Origin: Setomelanomma holmii
Taxonomy: Eukaryota; Ascomycota; Dothideomycetes; Pleosporales; Phaeosphaeriaceae
DNA length: 64,000 nt
Direction: 5' to 3'
NCBI GenBank assembly: GCA_010015745.1
Contig: ML978164.1
Span: 6,445 to 70,444, forward strand
The translations under genes were made by a program, and so were the position numbers. The notes under the pieces are model-generated. The model saw nothing but the letters and a program-made list of their open reading frames with translations. It was not told where the DNA came from and ran no database searches. This document shows, one piece after another, positions 26,259-38,352 of the stretch (the first letter of the stretch is position 1; every line of letters begins with the position of its first letter).

Positions 26259-28361
26259 CTATTTGCGATGACGCTTGTTTGCTGTGCTGTGAGGTTGTCC
26301 CTTACGTTTCTGGGGGTGGGATTGGGAAGCGCTTTTAGCAGATGATACATACCCATAGATCTCGTTGTCCAGCTTCATGTACTCCTCTGCAGCGTCTTTG
26401 CCTCCCCGGTTGAGCAGGAAATTCATGTAGAGCTGCGATAGCTCTTTGGACACAGATGGCGAAAAGCGGCCCTTTGTACGCAGAAGATCGTGGACTGCCT
26501 TAACGCGCTTGTGTGTCTCCTCTTGGTCTGTAGAGGGTTGTGCGATCTCGAATTCGAGGTATTTGACCCAGAAGTCTCGCGAATCCAAGAACTTTCCGTC
26601 TCGTACTTTGTCGGTGAAGACTTTGCGAGCCTCATCGAGAGCGCCCTTGCATTGCCAAAGAATCCGGACTTGCTCTCCTACCAGAATGCCGCCGATTTGA
26701 TTGTCAGACTGTCCAATGTAGTCTTCGAGGATTCGTATTGCTGCATCGTTGCCTTCGTGTCGTCTCTCAGCGTTGGCCAAAGCAATGAGAGTTTCTTGGT
26801 GACCTGGGGCCTGATCCAGAATTGCAACGTATATGTCGCGGGCCACTGACGTACGACCAAGCTTCTCCTCGAATCGAGCCCAGTTCAGGCGTACGGTGGG
26901 TGCTGATATGGACACGAAAATGCAGCTCGCGCGCATGTAGATGATGCGAGTGTCCTCATCCCTACCCTGTGAGAACATCCAGCGAGCATATCGTAACCAG
27001 AATTCGTCGTACAATGCGCATGCCACCAAGCAGCGCTCATACAAGAAACAGGTTCGCTGGAAATCACCTTGCTTCTCCTCGTAGTCCAGATATTTCCGCC
27101 AATTGTCGAGCTCAGAGTCCTCGAGCTCAGTGACATGGAAGTATGGTCTCTTGATCTCCTGCTCGAAGTTCCAGCGACCCTGGACTTCCTGCTGGGTTTT
27201 CGAGTATGCATCATAGTAGAACTGATGGATGTGCTGACGCAGGTGACGCTCGACTTCAAGCGGTGGCTTTTCAGGCTGACCCTGGTTTTCTGATTGGATT
27301 GACTTCTGCACCAACTCGAGTGTCTCGGCATCAACCAGCTCTTCGACTGGACGGTGGCCGAGGAGAACGGAGAACTTCTCGTAGTATCTCGCGAATTGGT
27401 ATATCGGCAGGCGGAATACGCGGCTGTAGAGCTTCGTAGCGTTGGCTGGTTCTTGGACGCGTTCTTCAAACTCGATGTACTTGTCCCAGAAGGGATGACT
27501 CTGGAAATCGAGACCTACGAAGTGGGCACCTCGCTCAAAGAGACTGTGCGGTTAGTCGGTCTGTTTGGAGCAAAGGAGGTTGGATAGTGGGGATGGGGTG
27601 GGAGGGGCAACCAGCTTGCTGAGAGAGACTCGATGCTCAACAGGCGAGCTTAGCTCTATTATCCCCGACATTGATAGTTGCGCGTGTGATTATGCCACAA
27701 TGAAACGTGTAGAAGTAATGAAGTTTGAGGCATGCTTCCAGTGGGCTCTGTCAGGCATAAAGATGCAGCGCTGTCCCACCGAGCGCTTGCTGTTCGCGAA
27801 GGTGCGTTCTGAGTTCCTGCATTGGGCAAGAAAGGTATGACTTACTCTCTAATGATGTCGTTATTATGGGATGTGTCCATCTTGAAGGTGCAGTAATTTG
27901 CCCAGAGGTCGACGGAGGTTGAGATGCACGAGACACCGCGCTCGTAAACCTATGCGCTGTCAGCTCCAGCTCCATACCGACTTTGTGATGATAGTACGTA
28001 CCATCTCTGCTGTCTCGGTCCCACCTATCGCGAACTCAAGGTCGGCATACTTCTTCCAGTACCCGAAGAAGAGCGGGAACTTTGTGAGGAAGCAATCGTA
28101 GACGTTGCGTACGAGTTCAATGGCGGAGGGACTCGAGTTCCGGTGGACGCCGCCCTCGAGCTCAGAAGCGCGAGTGACGATCGCCTCCCATTTCTCGAAG
28201 TCATCTTCGTTCTCGATCTGCGCTTAAGTCAGTATATAGGAACCATTGTATTGTGGCGGCGCGACACATACCACAGCATCCAGGAGCTTCCGGATCTCAC
28301 CAGCAGCCTCGTCGCCTGTGTACTGCACATGAGCAATGCTGCCGCGCCCAAGAGGCAACAT
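26259..28361 (-). CDS. prp39: Pre-mRNA-processing factor 39 (U1 snRNP, HAT repeats)
   Basis: Four exons (28361-28272, 28217-28002, 27949-27846, 27543-26259) give 564 aa. PRP39 is a U1 snRNP component needed for 5' splice-site commitment. It is built from half-a-TPR (HAT) repeats, visible as FPLFFGYWKKYADLEFAIGG, DLWANYCTFK, HPFWDKYIEFEER, YFHVTELEDSELDNWRKYLDYE, EFWLRYARWMFSQG and RLNWARFEEKLGR. The splice junctions keep the repeat sequence in frame. Intron 3 (27544-27845) is about 302 nt, several times longer than the others. The C-terminal tail is basic (KRKGQPHSTANKRHRK), which suits nuclear import. CLF1/Crooked-neck is the main alternative HAT protein, but the repeat order matches PRP39 better. 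Confidence 0.87.
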
Positions 28362-28832
28362 TTTGTTGCAGATGTGTGAATTAGAGTCGCAACACCTGAT
28401 TGATGACGCGAGTGTGTAGTGTTTGCGTGAAGAGGATCGAAGCAGGTGGTGACAGCTTTGCGACGCTGATCCGTGGAAGCTGCGAACGGAGTTCGCGTCG
28501 GAGGTTCCACTTTCGTCAGTCTCTAGCTCAGGCCACCAACCCACGTGATCTGACGCTAGCCATGACTTTGGAACTGGGAGGCTTAGTATGTCATCTCTCA
28601 AGCAGTATATACTATGAGAGCGGTTTGATGAATGCTGGGGGCAGATTTGTAGACAAACCAACAGCAAATTCAACCGATTTGTGTGAGATACGTTGGAACA
28701 GAGCAAGGCTATCTTCATATCTTCGTATAGGGCATATCTACGTACTTTTCTAGCAGGTCATCAACAGCCCAGGTATCAATCATCAACAAGCCTCCGCCAC
28801 CGGAACTCCAACAACCCCCCGTCAAGACCATA
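28362..28832. other. Intergenic region upstream of PRP39
   Basis: About 470 bp containing the PRP39 promoter and the 3' end of the next minus-strand gene. No gene is seen. Confidence 0.45.
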
Positions 28833-30002
28833 TCAAGCAGTACCCTGTTCCTTCATATATTTCGCCGTATCGTCTCCCCCAAACGAAAACGGGCTTTTAC
28901 CGACCTCAGGACTGCGAGGACTAATAGGCAGCGCAAACAATCCATCGTCCTTGTCTTCGTCTTCGTCTTCGTCATTTGACACAGGCCCTCGTGACTGAAA
29001 CACAGGGGCCGGGCCTGACAATGCGTTGAGTGAGCCCATGCCAGCCATGCCCGAGCCCGAACCCTGCTGCGCAATGATAGATGGCGGAGGGATCGCAGCT
29101 GCAATTTTCCGCGGCGGCGCGGCTTGTGCCTGGGGTTGTTGTGGCGGCTTAGCAGCCAGCGCAGAAGGGTTTGCGCCTTTGAATAGCGCAAATGAGGAGA
29201 CGGCAACATCTGACGACTCAGGCGAAAGAGGGTTGGAGTGCGACATGCCACCCACAGGCGTGAGATCCTCCTTATTCGTGCTCAGCTTCAAGCCAGCAAG
29301 CTTCTCCATTAACCGTCCTCCACCAGGCGATCTAGGGCTCGCAGGTCCGCCTTTCAGCTGTGCTACCGAGGGTTCGGAGAGTTGCAAGCTGAGTCCAGCT
29401 GGGCGGGCGTTGACACCAAATGTTGTTTCTATCCACTCCTTTTCGTCGACTGCCATTTGTAGGCCAATGCCTTCTATGTTGTTGCGTGATTCCGCGTCTA
29501 TCTCTTTCTGGAGCACTTGTAATCGCTTCTTTGCCCATATAGTGTGCAGCACTCCTTTCTTGCCTGCTGCTCGTGCTGACGCTCCTAGCTCAGGAGGGAA
29601 CAGCGCCGGCAGCGGATTTGTATGCCATACGACTGCAGGCCTAGATGTGTCCTGCGGCCGAAGAGTGAGCGACACACTCGTCGGCACCGCAACTCCCGGT
29701 GGCAGCAAAAAATACATTCTGTGTACATCGTTGGCGATTTGGTTCTCGTTGGCGGGCAGGACCCTTGTGCTCCCGTCCCAACTTATGTGCCAGTCTCCCC
29801 GCACTCCGCGCGTTGTGTCATCGTCTTCCCACTCCACCATTAAGATCTTTGTGCCTTCTGTGGTGTTGGCATGGCCGGCCTGGTACTCGTACCGAGCGAG
29901 CGCATTCGTGCTGGAGATGCTCGGCGACTCGACCTCGTCTTTGACGGGACCGCGCGTGGTTGTGTCTACAGCTGTGAACGAAATGGTGGCTGGAGAAGCC
30001 AT
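28833..30002 (-). CDS. Uncharacterised protein, beta-rich N-terminus and disordered tail
   Basis: Single-exon gene of 389 aa. The N-terminal 200 residues look folded: EGTKILMVEWEDDDTTRGVRGDWHISWDGSTRVLPANE, then VHRMYFLLPPGVAVPTSVSLTLRP, then a coiled stretch (AKKRLQVLQKEIDAESRNN). The rest is disordered, rich in Pro, Ser, Ala and Gln, with SPRSPGGGR and SPRSPEVGK sites that look like proline-directed phosphorylation sites and an acidic run of alternating Asp and Glu near residue 350. I recognise the type as a conserved fungal hypothetical protein but cannot name a domain or function. It lies on the same strand as PRP39 with 470 bp between. Confidence 0.72.
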   Translation of the reverse strand: MASPATISFTAVDTTTRGPVKDEVESPSISSTNALARYEYQAGHANTTEGTKILMVEWEDDDTTRGVRGDWHISWDGSTRVLPANENQIANDVHRMYFLLPPGVAVPTSVSLTLRPQDTSRPAVVWHTNPLPALFPPELGASARAAGKKGVLHTIWAKKRLQVLQKEIDAESRNNIEGIGLQMAVDEKEWIETTFGVNARPAGLSLQLSEPSVAQLKGGPASPRSPGGGRLMEKLAGLKLSTNKEDLTPVGGMSHSNPLSPESSDVAVSSFALFKGANPSALAAKPPQQPQAQAAPPRKIAAAIPPPSIIAQQGSGSGMAGMGSLNALSGPAPVFQSRGPVSNDEDEDEDKDDGLFALPISPRSPEVGKSPFSFGGDDTAKYMKEQGTA

Positions 30003-30816
30003 TGGGGCGTGGAATGTGGACGTCGAGAAGCGCGTAAATGGGGAAAGCGGCGTGTACAGATGCAGTGGGGGCGATGCGAGTCTGGGTGCAACGTTAATAA
30101 CGGGGAAGCAGATTAGCAGTGGTATGCGGGCCTGCGACGGCTCCCGCTGTCACAGAACCCTTCGCGGCCCAGGCACTCCCGTCGCAGCCCTTCGCCAACG
30201 TCAAGAGAACAGTGAGACTGTCCGGCGAAGCTGAGTATCAATCTGCTCTGCGCACAGCAGGTCGCTGGCCTTGCAATCGTTGTCTGTGTTGCCTACTATA
30301 ATTAGAACACCAGTCCCTCGATGGCGGAAGGGAGCGGCCAGCGCGCCACGAGTGGACTCGTGGTCGCTAGGAGCTGTCTGAACCAATCACATTTGCAGAT
30401 GCACGAGGAAGGCGTTGTGTGGTTGCCAGCGATACGCCGGTTTCATCTTCGATTCTTCTCCATCAATCGAGCTCACACTGAGCTCCTATGAATTACTATA
30501 CAGGTAAAGCTGGGTGCTGCACTAGCGTCCCAATGCCCCTTTCTCAGGTCCAGGTGCTGCCAGGGGGAAGCAGTCACCCAAATCCAGCCGTGATCTCGTC
30601 ATCCATCCAGTAAATGCTCCTGCGCCGTACTGATGCTGTCTAGCTTCCGAGAGCTGATAATGCCGAAATTACAAAGTGGGTATAATGCGTTGCGAAAGTA
30701 ATATATGCAAGAAAAGGAAAATGCTTTTGAGCGAATGGCCGAAGCCCAGACGCGAAGAAAGAACGTGATTGCGAAGGGGGCAAACAGACCAGGATGCTTG
30801 CCAGTGAGAGGAGACT
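30003..30816. other. Intergenic, no gene seen
   Basis: About 810 bp with the promoter of the gene at 28833-30002 and the 3' end of the Zn2Cys6 gene. No coding signal. Confidence 0.45.
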
Positions 30817-32867
30817 TCAGATCAACAAGAAGTCCCAGCCCTTCTGGCGCATCGTGTCCCGCCAGTGGACACTCTGAGTGATACCCTTTGCAAGGTTGAT
30901 GTCATTGACCCGCCAGACTTCGTTGAGAAGTTCCTTGACGCGGCCAAAAGAGCCAAACTCGGCAGAGCTGCCAAGCTGGCTGGCGCGCTGTGCAAGCATG
31001 GTGCGGAAAGAAGATGTTGGTAGAGCGACTGAGCCAGCGATGAGAAGAGGCCAGACAAGGGAGCGGTCGAAGCCCTCAGGTCCTGTGGGGATGTACTCCA
31101 TAGCCTTCGTGAATGCGTTCACCAGGTTGACACTGCTTGCTTGAGTGCGATCGTAGCCGGGAACGAGGCTGCAAAGGTACATGCGAGCAGCTAGGCGGAA
31201 GACTGCAGTCATGTTCTTGCGGAGCTGGCGCGGAAGAAGCTCGCCAGTGAGAGTGACGGCAAGGTTAAGCGATCCATGAGGCGGCTCTGTCAGGCTAATC
31301 TGCTCACCAAGGAGCTGAATGTGCTGGCAGAGTTGCGACTGGTCCATGTTCTCGAGCTTGAGCGCCTCAAGGCAGGCGATCTCAGAGATGAGGTACATGA
31401 TGCGATCTTCGCAGCCCATAAGCTCAGCAAGTCCGGAAGGCGCGTCGGCAATGAGCTTCTCGCGGTAGGTGTCGGCAAAAGAAGGTGTCTTGCCGAGCAT
31501 TGTAGCACCGAGAATGTCGATCCAGGCAGCGAGAGTCATGTTGAAGGGGGGCTGAGAGTGTGCTTGTCCGTTCAGAGAAACCATCTGGTTCGGGAGATCC
31601 AGCTTGTGAACCAGGCTCTGTACTGCCTGGAAGTGCTGGTGCCATGGAATGTCAACGAGACCATCGTCGAAGCGGCCGACCGAGCACGGGAAGAAGATCA
31701 TGCCGAGAGTTGCCTCAAGCGTCTGCGCGTGCAGGCTGTCGCTGAAAAGTGACTCGGTAAGCTGAGAGACCGTGGCGTATCGGTTGCGGTAGATGTCCTG
31801 ATCGATCTGATCGCCTTGGAGTCCGAGGGTAGTCTTCATGTGCAGTGCCGAAACGCTCAGGCAGCAGTGCTGGTAGGCTTTGTTGAGCTCCAATGCTGGC
31901 ATGATGACATCGGCGCGTGCTGAGCCGGGCTGATTAGCCTCGAGAACTGGGTAAATCAAAGGCATGACATTGTCGACAAAGTGAGTCAGAAGGTGTTGAT
32001 CGCACTCGTCGACCTGGATGGTGGGGTTGTGAGCTGGGCTGAAGGATCCATGGTTGACATAATCGAAGAACGGAATTTCGAGTGGCTCCTCCGTGAATGA
32101 TTCCCGGTGGCTCTCGAAGTAGTCTTGCTGAATCCAGCTGTCAGTCGCGTAGCCTCCTACAGCTGGTGGTGTTTGGTAATGACTGAAAGTTGAGATAGTT
32201 GAGTCCCGGCGCGTGGGCATGTCGTTGATGAACATCTGGCTCTCGGTCTTGATGTCGATCTCAAAAGGAGTGAATTGCCCAGGATGTGGGAAAGAAGGTG
32301 CAAACATTGGCGGAGGCATTGAAGCATTGTAAAAGTCAGGCGCGGATCCGGCGTTGAAGTTGTAGTCCAGTGAGTTTTGCGAGTCGACTGAAGGTGCGCG
32401 GGTGCAGGCAATGCCATCTGAGAAGGTATCCGCAGTCTGGAGAGAGTGGCAGAGGCTTGGTGGGGTGTTTGTTCCCATTGTGACGCCTTGCGCGCTCTTC
32501 TCATTGAGCTTCGTGCGCTTGATGATGTTCTTGATGACTTCCTTCTGGCCTCGCCTCTGCTCATTGTTGCTCCACCACATTGGCCTCTTGTACTCGCACT
32601 TTAAACCAAGATGTTTGCAGGCACGGCACGAAGGCTTGCCCTCATCGCACTTCTTGCGTCGCAGGCGGCATGTGAAGCACCCTGCAGGAGACTCGTTAGT
32701 CAAATGTCAAATCGCGAGATCCCTGTATAAAGTTCCATACCTGTTCGCGAGCGGCGATGCATTGCTTGCTTTGCGTTCTTTGCTGCGGTCGCAGCTTGTG
32801 CTGTTGTTGTTCCAACCATTGTAGCAGACTGTTTGCTAGATGTGGGTGCGGTAGAAGAAGAAGACAT
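30817..32867 (-). CDS. Zn2Cys6 transcription factor with fungal-specific regulatory domain
   Basis: Exons 32867-32741 and 32681-30817 give 663 aa. The zinc cluster follows the consensus spacing (C-x2-C-x6-C-x6-C-x2-C-x6-C) from Cys44, in CFTCRLRRKKCDEGKPSCRACKHLGLKC, and the first Cys is joined to the N-terminal exon by the intron. A basic linker follows (RRGQKEVIKNIIKRTKLNEKS). From about residue 220 to the end the sequence has the fungal-specific middle-homology region (QHLLTHFVDNVMPLIYPVLE, AYQHCCLSVSALHM, ILGATMLGKTPSFADTYREKL). It should bind DNA as a dimer in the nucleus. The target genes are not indicated by any neighbour. Nearly 3 kb of gene-free DNA lies upstream, as is common for developmental regulators. 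Confidence 0.9.
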
Positions 32868-35800
32868 TTGAACTAGGTCCCGGACCTGTGGTATATGAAG
32901 AAAACTAGTAAAGCAATGCGCGGCAATAAGGACTGATTCGCGACGGGACGATTGGCAGGGGTAATTAAAGATGGGTACTCGAAGCTCGACCAGCGGGCTT
33001 GATGTGTATGAAGGAACGGAACCAAATTATGCGATGCCTTCTGGTAGACGGGTACTGAGTGAGATATATGTACCTTAAGAGTCCCGCATACGGCACAAAG
33101 TTAGCAATATTGCTCGAGCTATTCTTGGAGTACATACTGCTCGACCAGGGTCTGCCAACGAAACGGGATCGTGAACGACATGGTACAACGCGGCACAGCA
33201 TGCTGATTGGACATACTAGTCTTAGCCTGCAGCCTGATGTCGAAATTTACGGCCATCTGATTGCAGCTATTTTGGGTACCCGCCGATATGCACTGTTATC
33301 GAGCTATATGACCCGCTTGGTACTAGCCCCATGTGGACCTTGTCGAGGACGTGCCTTGGTCTCCTGCCGTCCCCAACCTCTTCGCGGGGGCAGATCAAGA
33401 TGCATCCGAGGACTGTGCAGCGGCTCGATAACTGGCCGGCCCGGACGTTACTGGTGGCCTTATCCGTGTACGTAGATCGTCCATGTACATGCCAAGCTCA
33501 CAGATGAACAAATGTATCTGTGTCCAATGGCTCGGAGCTTCACAGCCTGAATGTGGTGCGCTCGACGGGTTCAACACGGGAGAACAATTCTGCCGCAATA
33601 TGCGAGTCCCGACGGTGAGCAATCACTCGTCAGCTAGTCGTAATGGAGAACACCAGGAGGCTAGAAAAGGCCCATTTCGCATTCACAACTCGTGGCCACG
33701 GTACGCCAAACAGGGCAGGTCGACAGGTCAAGTCTTCCGAGCTACGCGATGGCTTTTCGACTGGGCGTGCTAGCCATCACATGCAGTAGCGAGAATTAAG
33801 GGAAGGATCGCATGCTTACTGGTGAAGGGTATCTGTGTGGTAGAACAAGCCTTTTCGGCATCTCCAATCATATTTCACAGAGCCGCTAGCGTACAGTAGC
33901 CTGACAAGGGTATCTCGGTTGAGAGTTTGCGATGTTGGTCCTATGTATAGGCAGTTAATTAGCTATGATTACTCGTGTATCTCGACACAATTAGGCCCGC
34001 GGCGATCGAGTCGTCTGCAGGACGGGATGAAACCCTTTTAGGCGAGCTACATGTGCTGCCACATCTGATTCGCTACCGACTTTCGCAGTCAATACTTCAT
34101 AGTCAACCTATGAGAAGAGTGATATCGAGGGACAAGGTACCTCCTCGGCCGTACCACGCGCAGGATCCGCTCACCTGATCTGTGTTCTTCTGGTGTTCGG
34201 GAGCCGTGGAATGGTTGAGCCCACGAGAGACTGGGATTGCGAAATTATATTGCAGTTTCGACGACAATCACCTATGGAGAGGGCTCAACAAACTTCAGCA
34301 CTCGTAAACGATGTGGAAGAAGCCAGAGTTCCAAACATTAAGATTGGACTTTCCGGTCTTGAGCTTGATCGGCAGAACGGTGCTTCTGCCATCCTCCATT
34401 TTCTAAAGCTTGGTGTCCACGTATCACGTATCATGGTCGGAACAGTCGCCATGCTTCTGTGTCGTGTTCGCGAAAGCTGCAAAACCTACCGCGTTCTGTG
34501 GGCCCCGACCTTTTGGCGAGCCTGCCGACCGAAAAGAAGTTGGGTCATGCCTGTTGAACTCGCGGTGTGGTAGTGCCGTGGTGAAAGGCCGTTTCTGCAA
34601 GCTAATTCGTTGGTTGCCACGGGTCCACCAAAATGGCCGAGAGCACGAGATTCCCTTTCACAGTCACGGGAGCGTGGTCTGGTCGCTCTCTGTGAAATTG
34701 TTGGTCGTCATGTTGATGAGGGTCCGTCGCAAGCTCCCGCAAGCCTTGCACAGCCAGAGAAGCGGCGGCCGAAAGAGTCATCGCATGCTGGGCCACCTGA
34801 TGAGGCTCCGCTTTGCGATGCCAGCGGACCAGGTTACACGACGGGGAAAAACGCAAGTCGAGCCAAAGTGGATGGGAAATGAGATGCTCAAGTAGCACCA
34901 ACAATGACGAAGAGGGCTTTGCGGGTTCCCCGACATGCGTGCCATGCATTAACCCAGCCATGTGATATCGTGTGTCGAGATGCAGGTGGGCGTTGTGAGG
35001 CTGTCACGGCGCGAGTTCGTGGCCGCCGCCAGATGCCGCGACCCGCTCTGGACCCTGTTTGGTCGTCCTCGACATCCTTCCATGCCCAGGTTGCGCACAT
35101 CGCAGCCCAACTCGATATCCACACGCCCGCATCCGACCGTCGACGGCTCCAAGGCATGATGGGCCAGAGTCATTTGACCCGGGACCGAGCACTTTCCAGG
35201 GCGAAGATGTACCGCAGAGCCAATTGAGGAGCACGTCGCACTCAGCATGGATCAGAGGACCCACGCCTTTGTGCAGTGCTGATAGGTGTTGTACTCGAGA
35301 GTCGAGAGCGTGGACGATGATCGCCTGTCTCAAAGCGATGGGCAAGCCGCGCACTACGCGTCCCGCTCCTAGCACAATTCGGCCTCCACACGCCATGGAA
35401 CTCGTGTCATGCAGCCTGCAGCATGATATTAATGGCAATTCTAAAGGCCAAATCCCCTGATCAGGAAGCATTAGTCTCGCAAGCACTATGCAGAGCAGCG
35501 AATAGGATCATCCCAGTCTTGTAAGCGCTCGACCTGCATACTGGCGCAAGAGCCCAGCTCCGCATTGGCGGACAGCCATATCACAGTGCTGGCCGTGCAG
35601 CGAGAAACCCCGCTATCAACGGCCTCAAGCGCTCTGTAAAAGCGCTGCTTCGTCCGATCCCTTCTTTGGAAAGTTTGACAACTACACTGTACCTGCCATG
35701 CTACCAGCATTCATACGGAACCGTCGTTAGAGCACCTGAACCACAGCATCTCCAACGATTTTGCGCGTGAACACCAAGACCGCAGTCATGGTAAATCTCG

Positions 35801-35905
35801 AATCTTTTTCGGTCGTGGATGTGGGTACTAACGCTCTTTGTGCAGCAGGCCATGACGCCTATCACTCCACTGGAACCTGGTGTGGAGATGTTCCAGAGGG
35901 CAAAG
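32868..35905. other. Gene-poor divergent region of about 3 kb
   Basis: Lies between the Zn2Cys6 gene and the SAM/PH-protein gene. Open frames at 34.2-35.5 kb occur on several strands at once, which points to base composition rather than genes. Base composition is not AT-rich, so this is not a RIP-eroded block. I see no convincing coding, tRNA or transposon signal. Confidence 0.5.
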
Positions 35906-38352
35906 ATGCAGTCGTTCTTCTCCTCGGCTTTGGCACCACGATCGTCCTTAGAACGACCAGTCTCACACATCAGCGTTGCATACACTGATATCGAAGATGA
36001 TGACAGCGAATTCGAGGAATACAGCGGCTCATCTGTACGGAGCCTTCCCTCGAATATAAAAGTATGTCTGCTAATGAGCAACAGAGTGACAACAGGCGAA
36101 GCCAAACCACGATTTCGACCTTTGAGGAAATTCAAACCCCAGCGGATGACAGCCGACAGCAATACGCACAATGGAACATTCCCAAAGCTGTAGAGGGTCC
36201 TCGAGGTCCCCACCTTTTCCGTGCGTCGCAATCCTCGAATGACTTCGACTATGCTCTACAGATGTCGCCTCTCCTCCCAAAGGACCCTCCATCTCGATTT
36301 CCAACCTCGTTCAGAGAGTCTACTCCCGAGACGGTCGTTCCACAGCGGGAGTACAACAATATTGCCCTTGCCGTTGCGCATTTAGACAACGCGGAAGTGC
36401 GAGCTTGGACATCTCGCGATGTTGCGACGTGGATGTATCAGAATGGCTTCGAAGACGACGTTATCGACAAGTTCGTTGACCACGATATTACTGGTGCAGT
36501 GTTGCTGGACCTCCAATTTGACGACCTCAAGGAACTTGAGATCCAATCGTTCGGCAAGAGACATCAACTATGGCACCAGATTGATTCGTTACGCACAGCA
36601 GAAGGCCTAGTTTCCCCAATCGGCCCCGCACCAATTCCGACGCCCTTCGAGGATATCGACCGCCCCTGCACAGAGGCACGAAGCAGGTCGAAGAGCAAGA
36701 ATCGCAAGCAAGGTCGCCGGGACAAATCACAGGGCCGCCCAAATCGCACTCATATGGACGATGTTATCACGCCAGCGCACTCGGTCTCCATTGTTGCAAT
36801 CGAGCAGTTGCTGCCGAAACCTCACGTGTGTGCCAAAGGAGAGCGATGCAACAAGTGGAAGAAGCAGCAACGACAGCTTACAAGACTGCGAGAAGAGCAT
36901 GGATTCCCTATCTCTCCAGAGAAGGGCGGGCACATCTTCATTGCTGGAGACCCTGGCAATCCTCAAACAGCAGATCGCGCTCTCGAGAACGTTCACCGTC
37001 CGACCTCAGAAGCAGCTCCTTCTGTAATCGTGCCCTCCGTGGTGGCTTCGTCTGACGTCATGGGGCCGAACCAGTTGCCCGAGTTCTCTCTACAAGACCT
37101 CCAGGACCTAGAGAAACGTGATCCGCAGGACAATGTGCGACAATTCCTTTCACTCCAAGGACTAGAGCAACCTTACAGCAGTGCGACACCCATCGAAGCT
37201 CCTCCGACACCGCCAATGGAACTGTTTCCACCGCGTCCATTCTTGGTGATACCACAGCAGCAGCAATACCAGGAGGTTTCAGCGTTCTCTGCATCAACTT
37301 CAGCACACACTCCAAAGTCATTCGGCAATTTTACTCCAGTAAACCACGCCATGCATGCACCAGAATTCATTCCGGCACCGCACAACAACCTCAAGAGTCT
37401 GCCCAAGCTCACGATCCCGCCAGCACGTTCAATGTCCGCCCAGCCATACGGCAACCCACGCAACGCTGCCCCGCAAATTTCACACGTTGCACCCAACACC
37501 GCTTTTTCGCCATGTCGTACCGCGTCACCTGGCGGTGTCTACCGTTTCGGTACACCGTTCTCCGAGATGGACGTCCCAGTGACTGCTGTGGCACCCGAAC
37601 CCCTGTCCCGTGACACGAGCCAGTCAGTGCCACCAAATATGCAGTACAAGATCCAAATCCAAAGGGCCGGATCGCGACACGAGCGAAGACGCCCGTCCCT
37701 GCCGGTGCTGAACGAGGATCATGTCTTCAGCCCACAGACTGCCCACTCAGACAACGATACGTTGCATGGAACCCAATTTTCCGAGTCCGACGACAGTGCC
37801 AAGTCATCTCCTATCAAGGGAGCTAACCCATTCGACAGCGAAGCTGCAGACTCTGTACCTCCGCTACCCAAGGGAGGCTTTGCGTACAAGGGCGTCAACC
37901 ACCATGGCTGGATGAAGAAGCGTCGTACCAAGATGTTGCGGCACGAGTGGCAGGACCACCACTTCCGCCTCCAAGGCACGATGCTCGCCATGCATCCCAA
38001 CGAGCTGCCATCCTCGTCTGCTCTGCAGACCATTGACGTCGACGACTATTCCGTCGCCTGCTCGTCTCTCGCGTCCAATAAGCTGTCCGCCAAGTTCAAG
38101 GCCCTGAAACTCTCGTCTGGCAATCAGAAAGAGAAGCCGCAAATCGCACAGCCGAACTTTGAGTTTCAGCTCGTGCCTACTGCGCCGGGCAAGGGCGAGA
38201 TCAAGAAGGTCATGCCTAACGGCAAGGTTCATCACTTTGCGGTCAAGGGTCGCGACGAGCGCATTGACTGGATGCGCGAGCTTATGCTTGCGAAGGCACT
38301 CAAGGCCAAGGCTGACGGGTACGAAGTCAACGTCAACGGTACTGACGTGTAG
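35906..38352 (+). CDS. SAM and PH domain protein, Boi1/Boi2-like polarity factor
   Basis: The certain part is 36064-38352 (762 codons). A SAM domain lies at about residues 110-178 (VRAWTSRDVATWMYQNGFEDDVIDKFVDHDITGAVLLDL and following). A long disordered Pro/Ser region follows, and a C-terminal PH domain starts at about residue 620 (GWMKKRRTKMLRHEWQDHHFRLQGTMLAMHP) and ends near DERIDWMRELMLAKAL. Boi-type proteins act in polarised growth and exocytosis at the plasma membrane. Upstream, 35906-36061 reads a very coding-like acidic N-terminus (SVAYTDIEDDDSEFEEYSG) that ends at GTATGT. To join it, either a 23-nt intron (36062-36084) or a 65-nt one (36062-36126) is required, both in phase. Otherwise translation starts at the ATG at 36064. 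The SH3 domain of yeast Boi proteins is not seen. Confidence 0.82.

Noticed and set aside
34193..35486. Several overlapping frames of 100-160 codons on both strands
   Set aside because: Overlap on many frames at once, with no family resemblance or splice-linked exons, points to composition.
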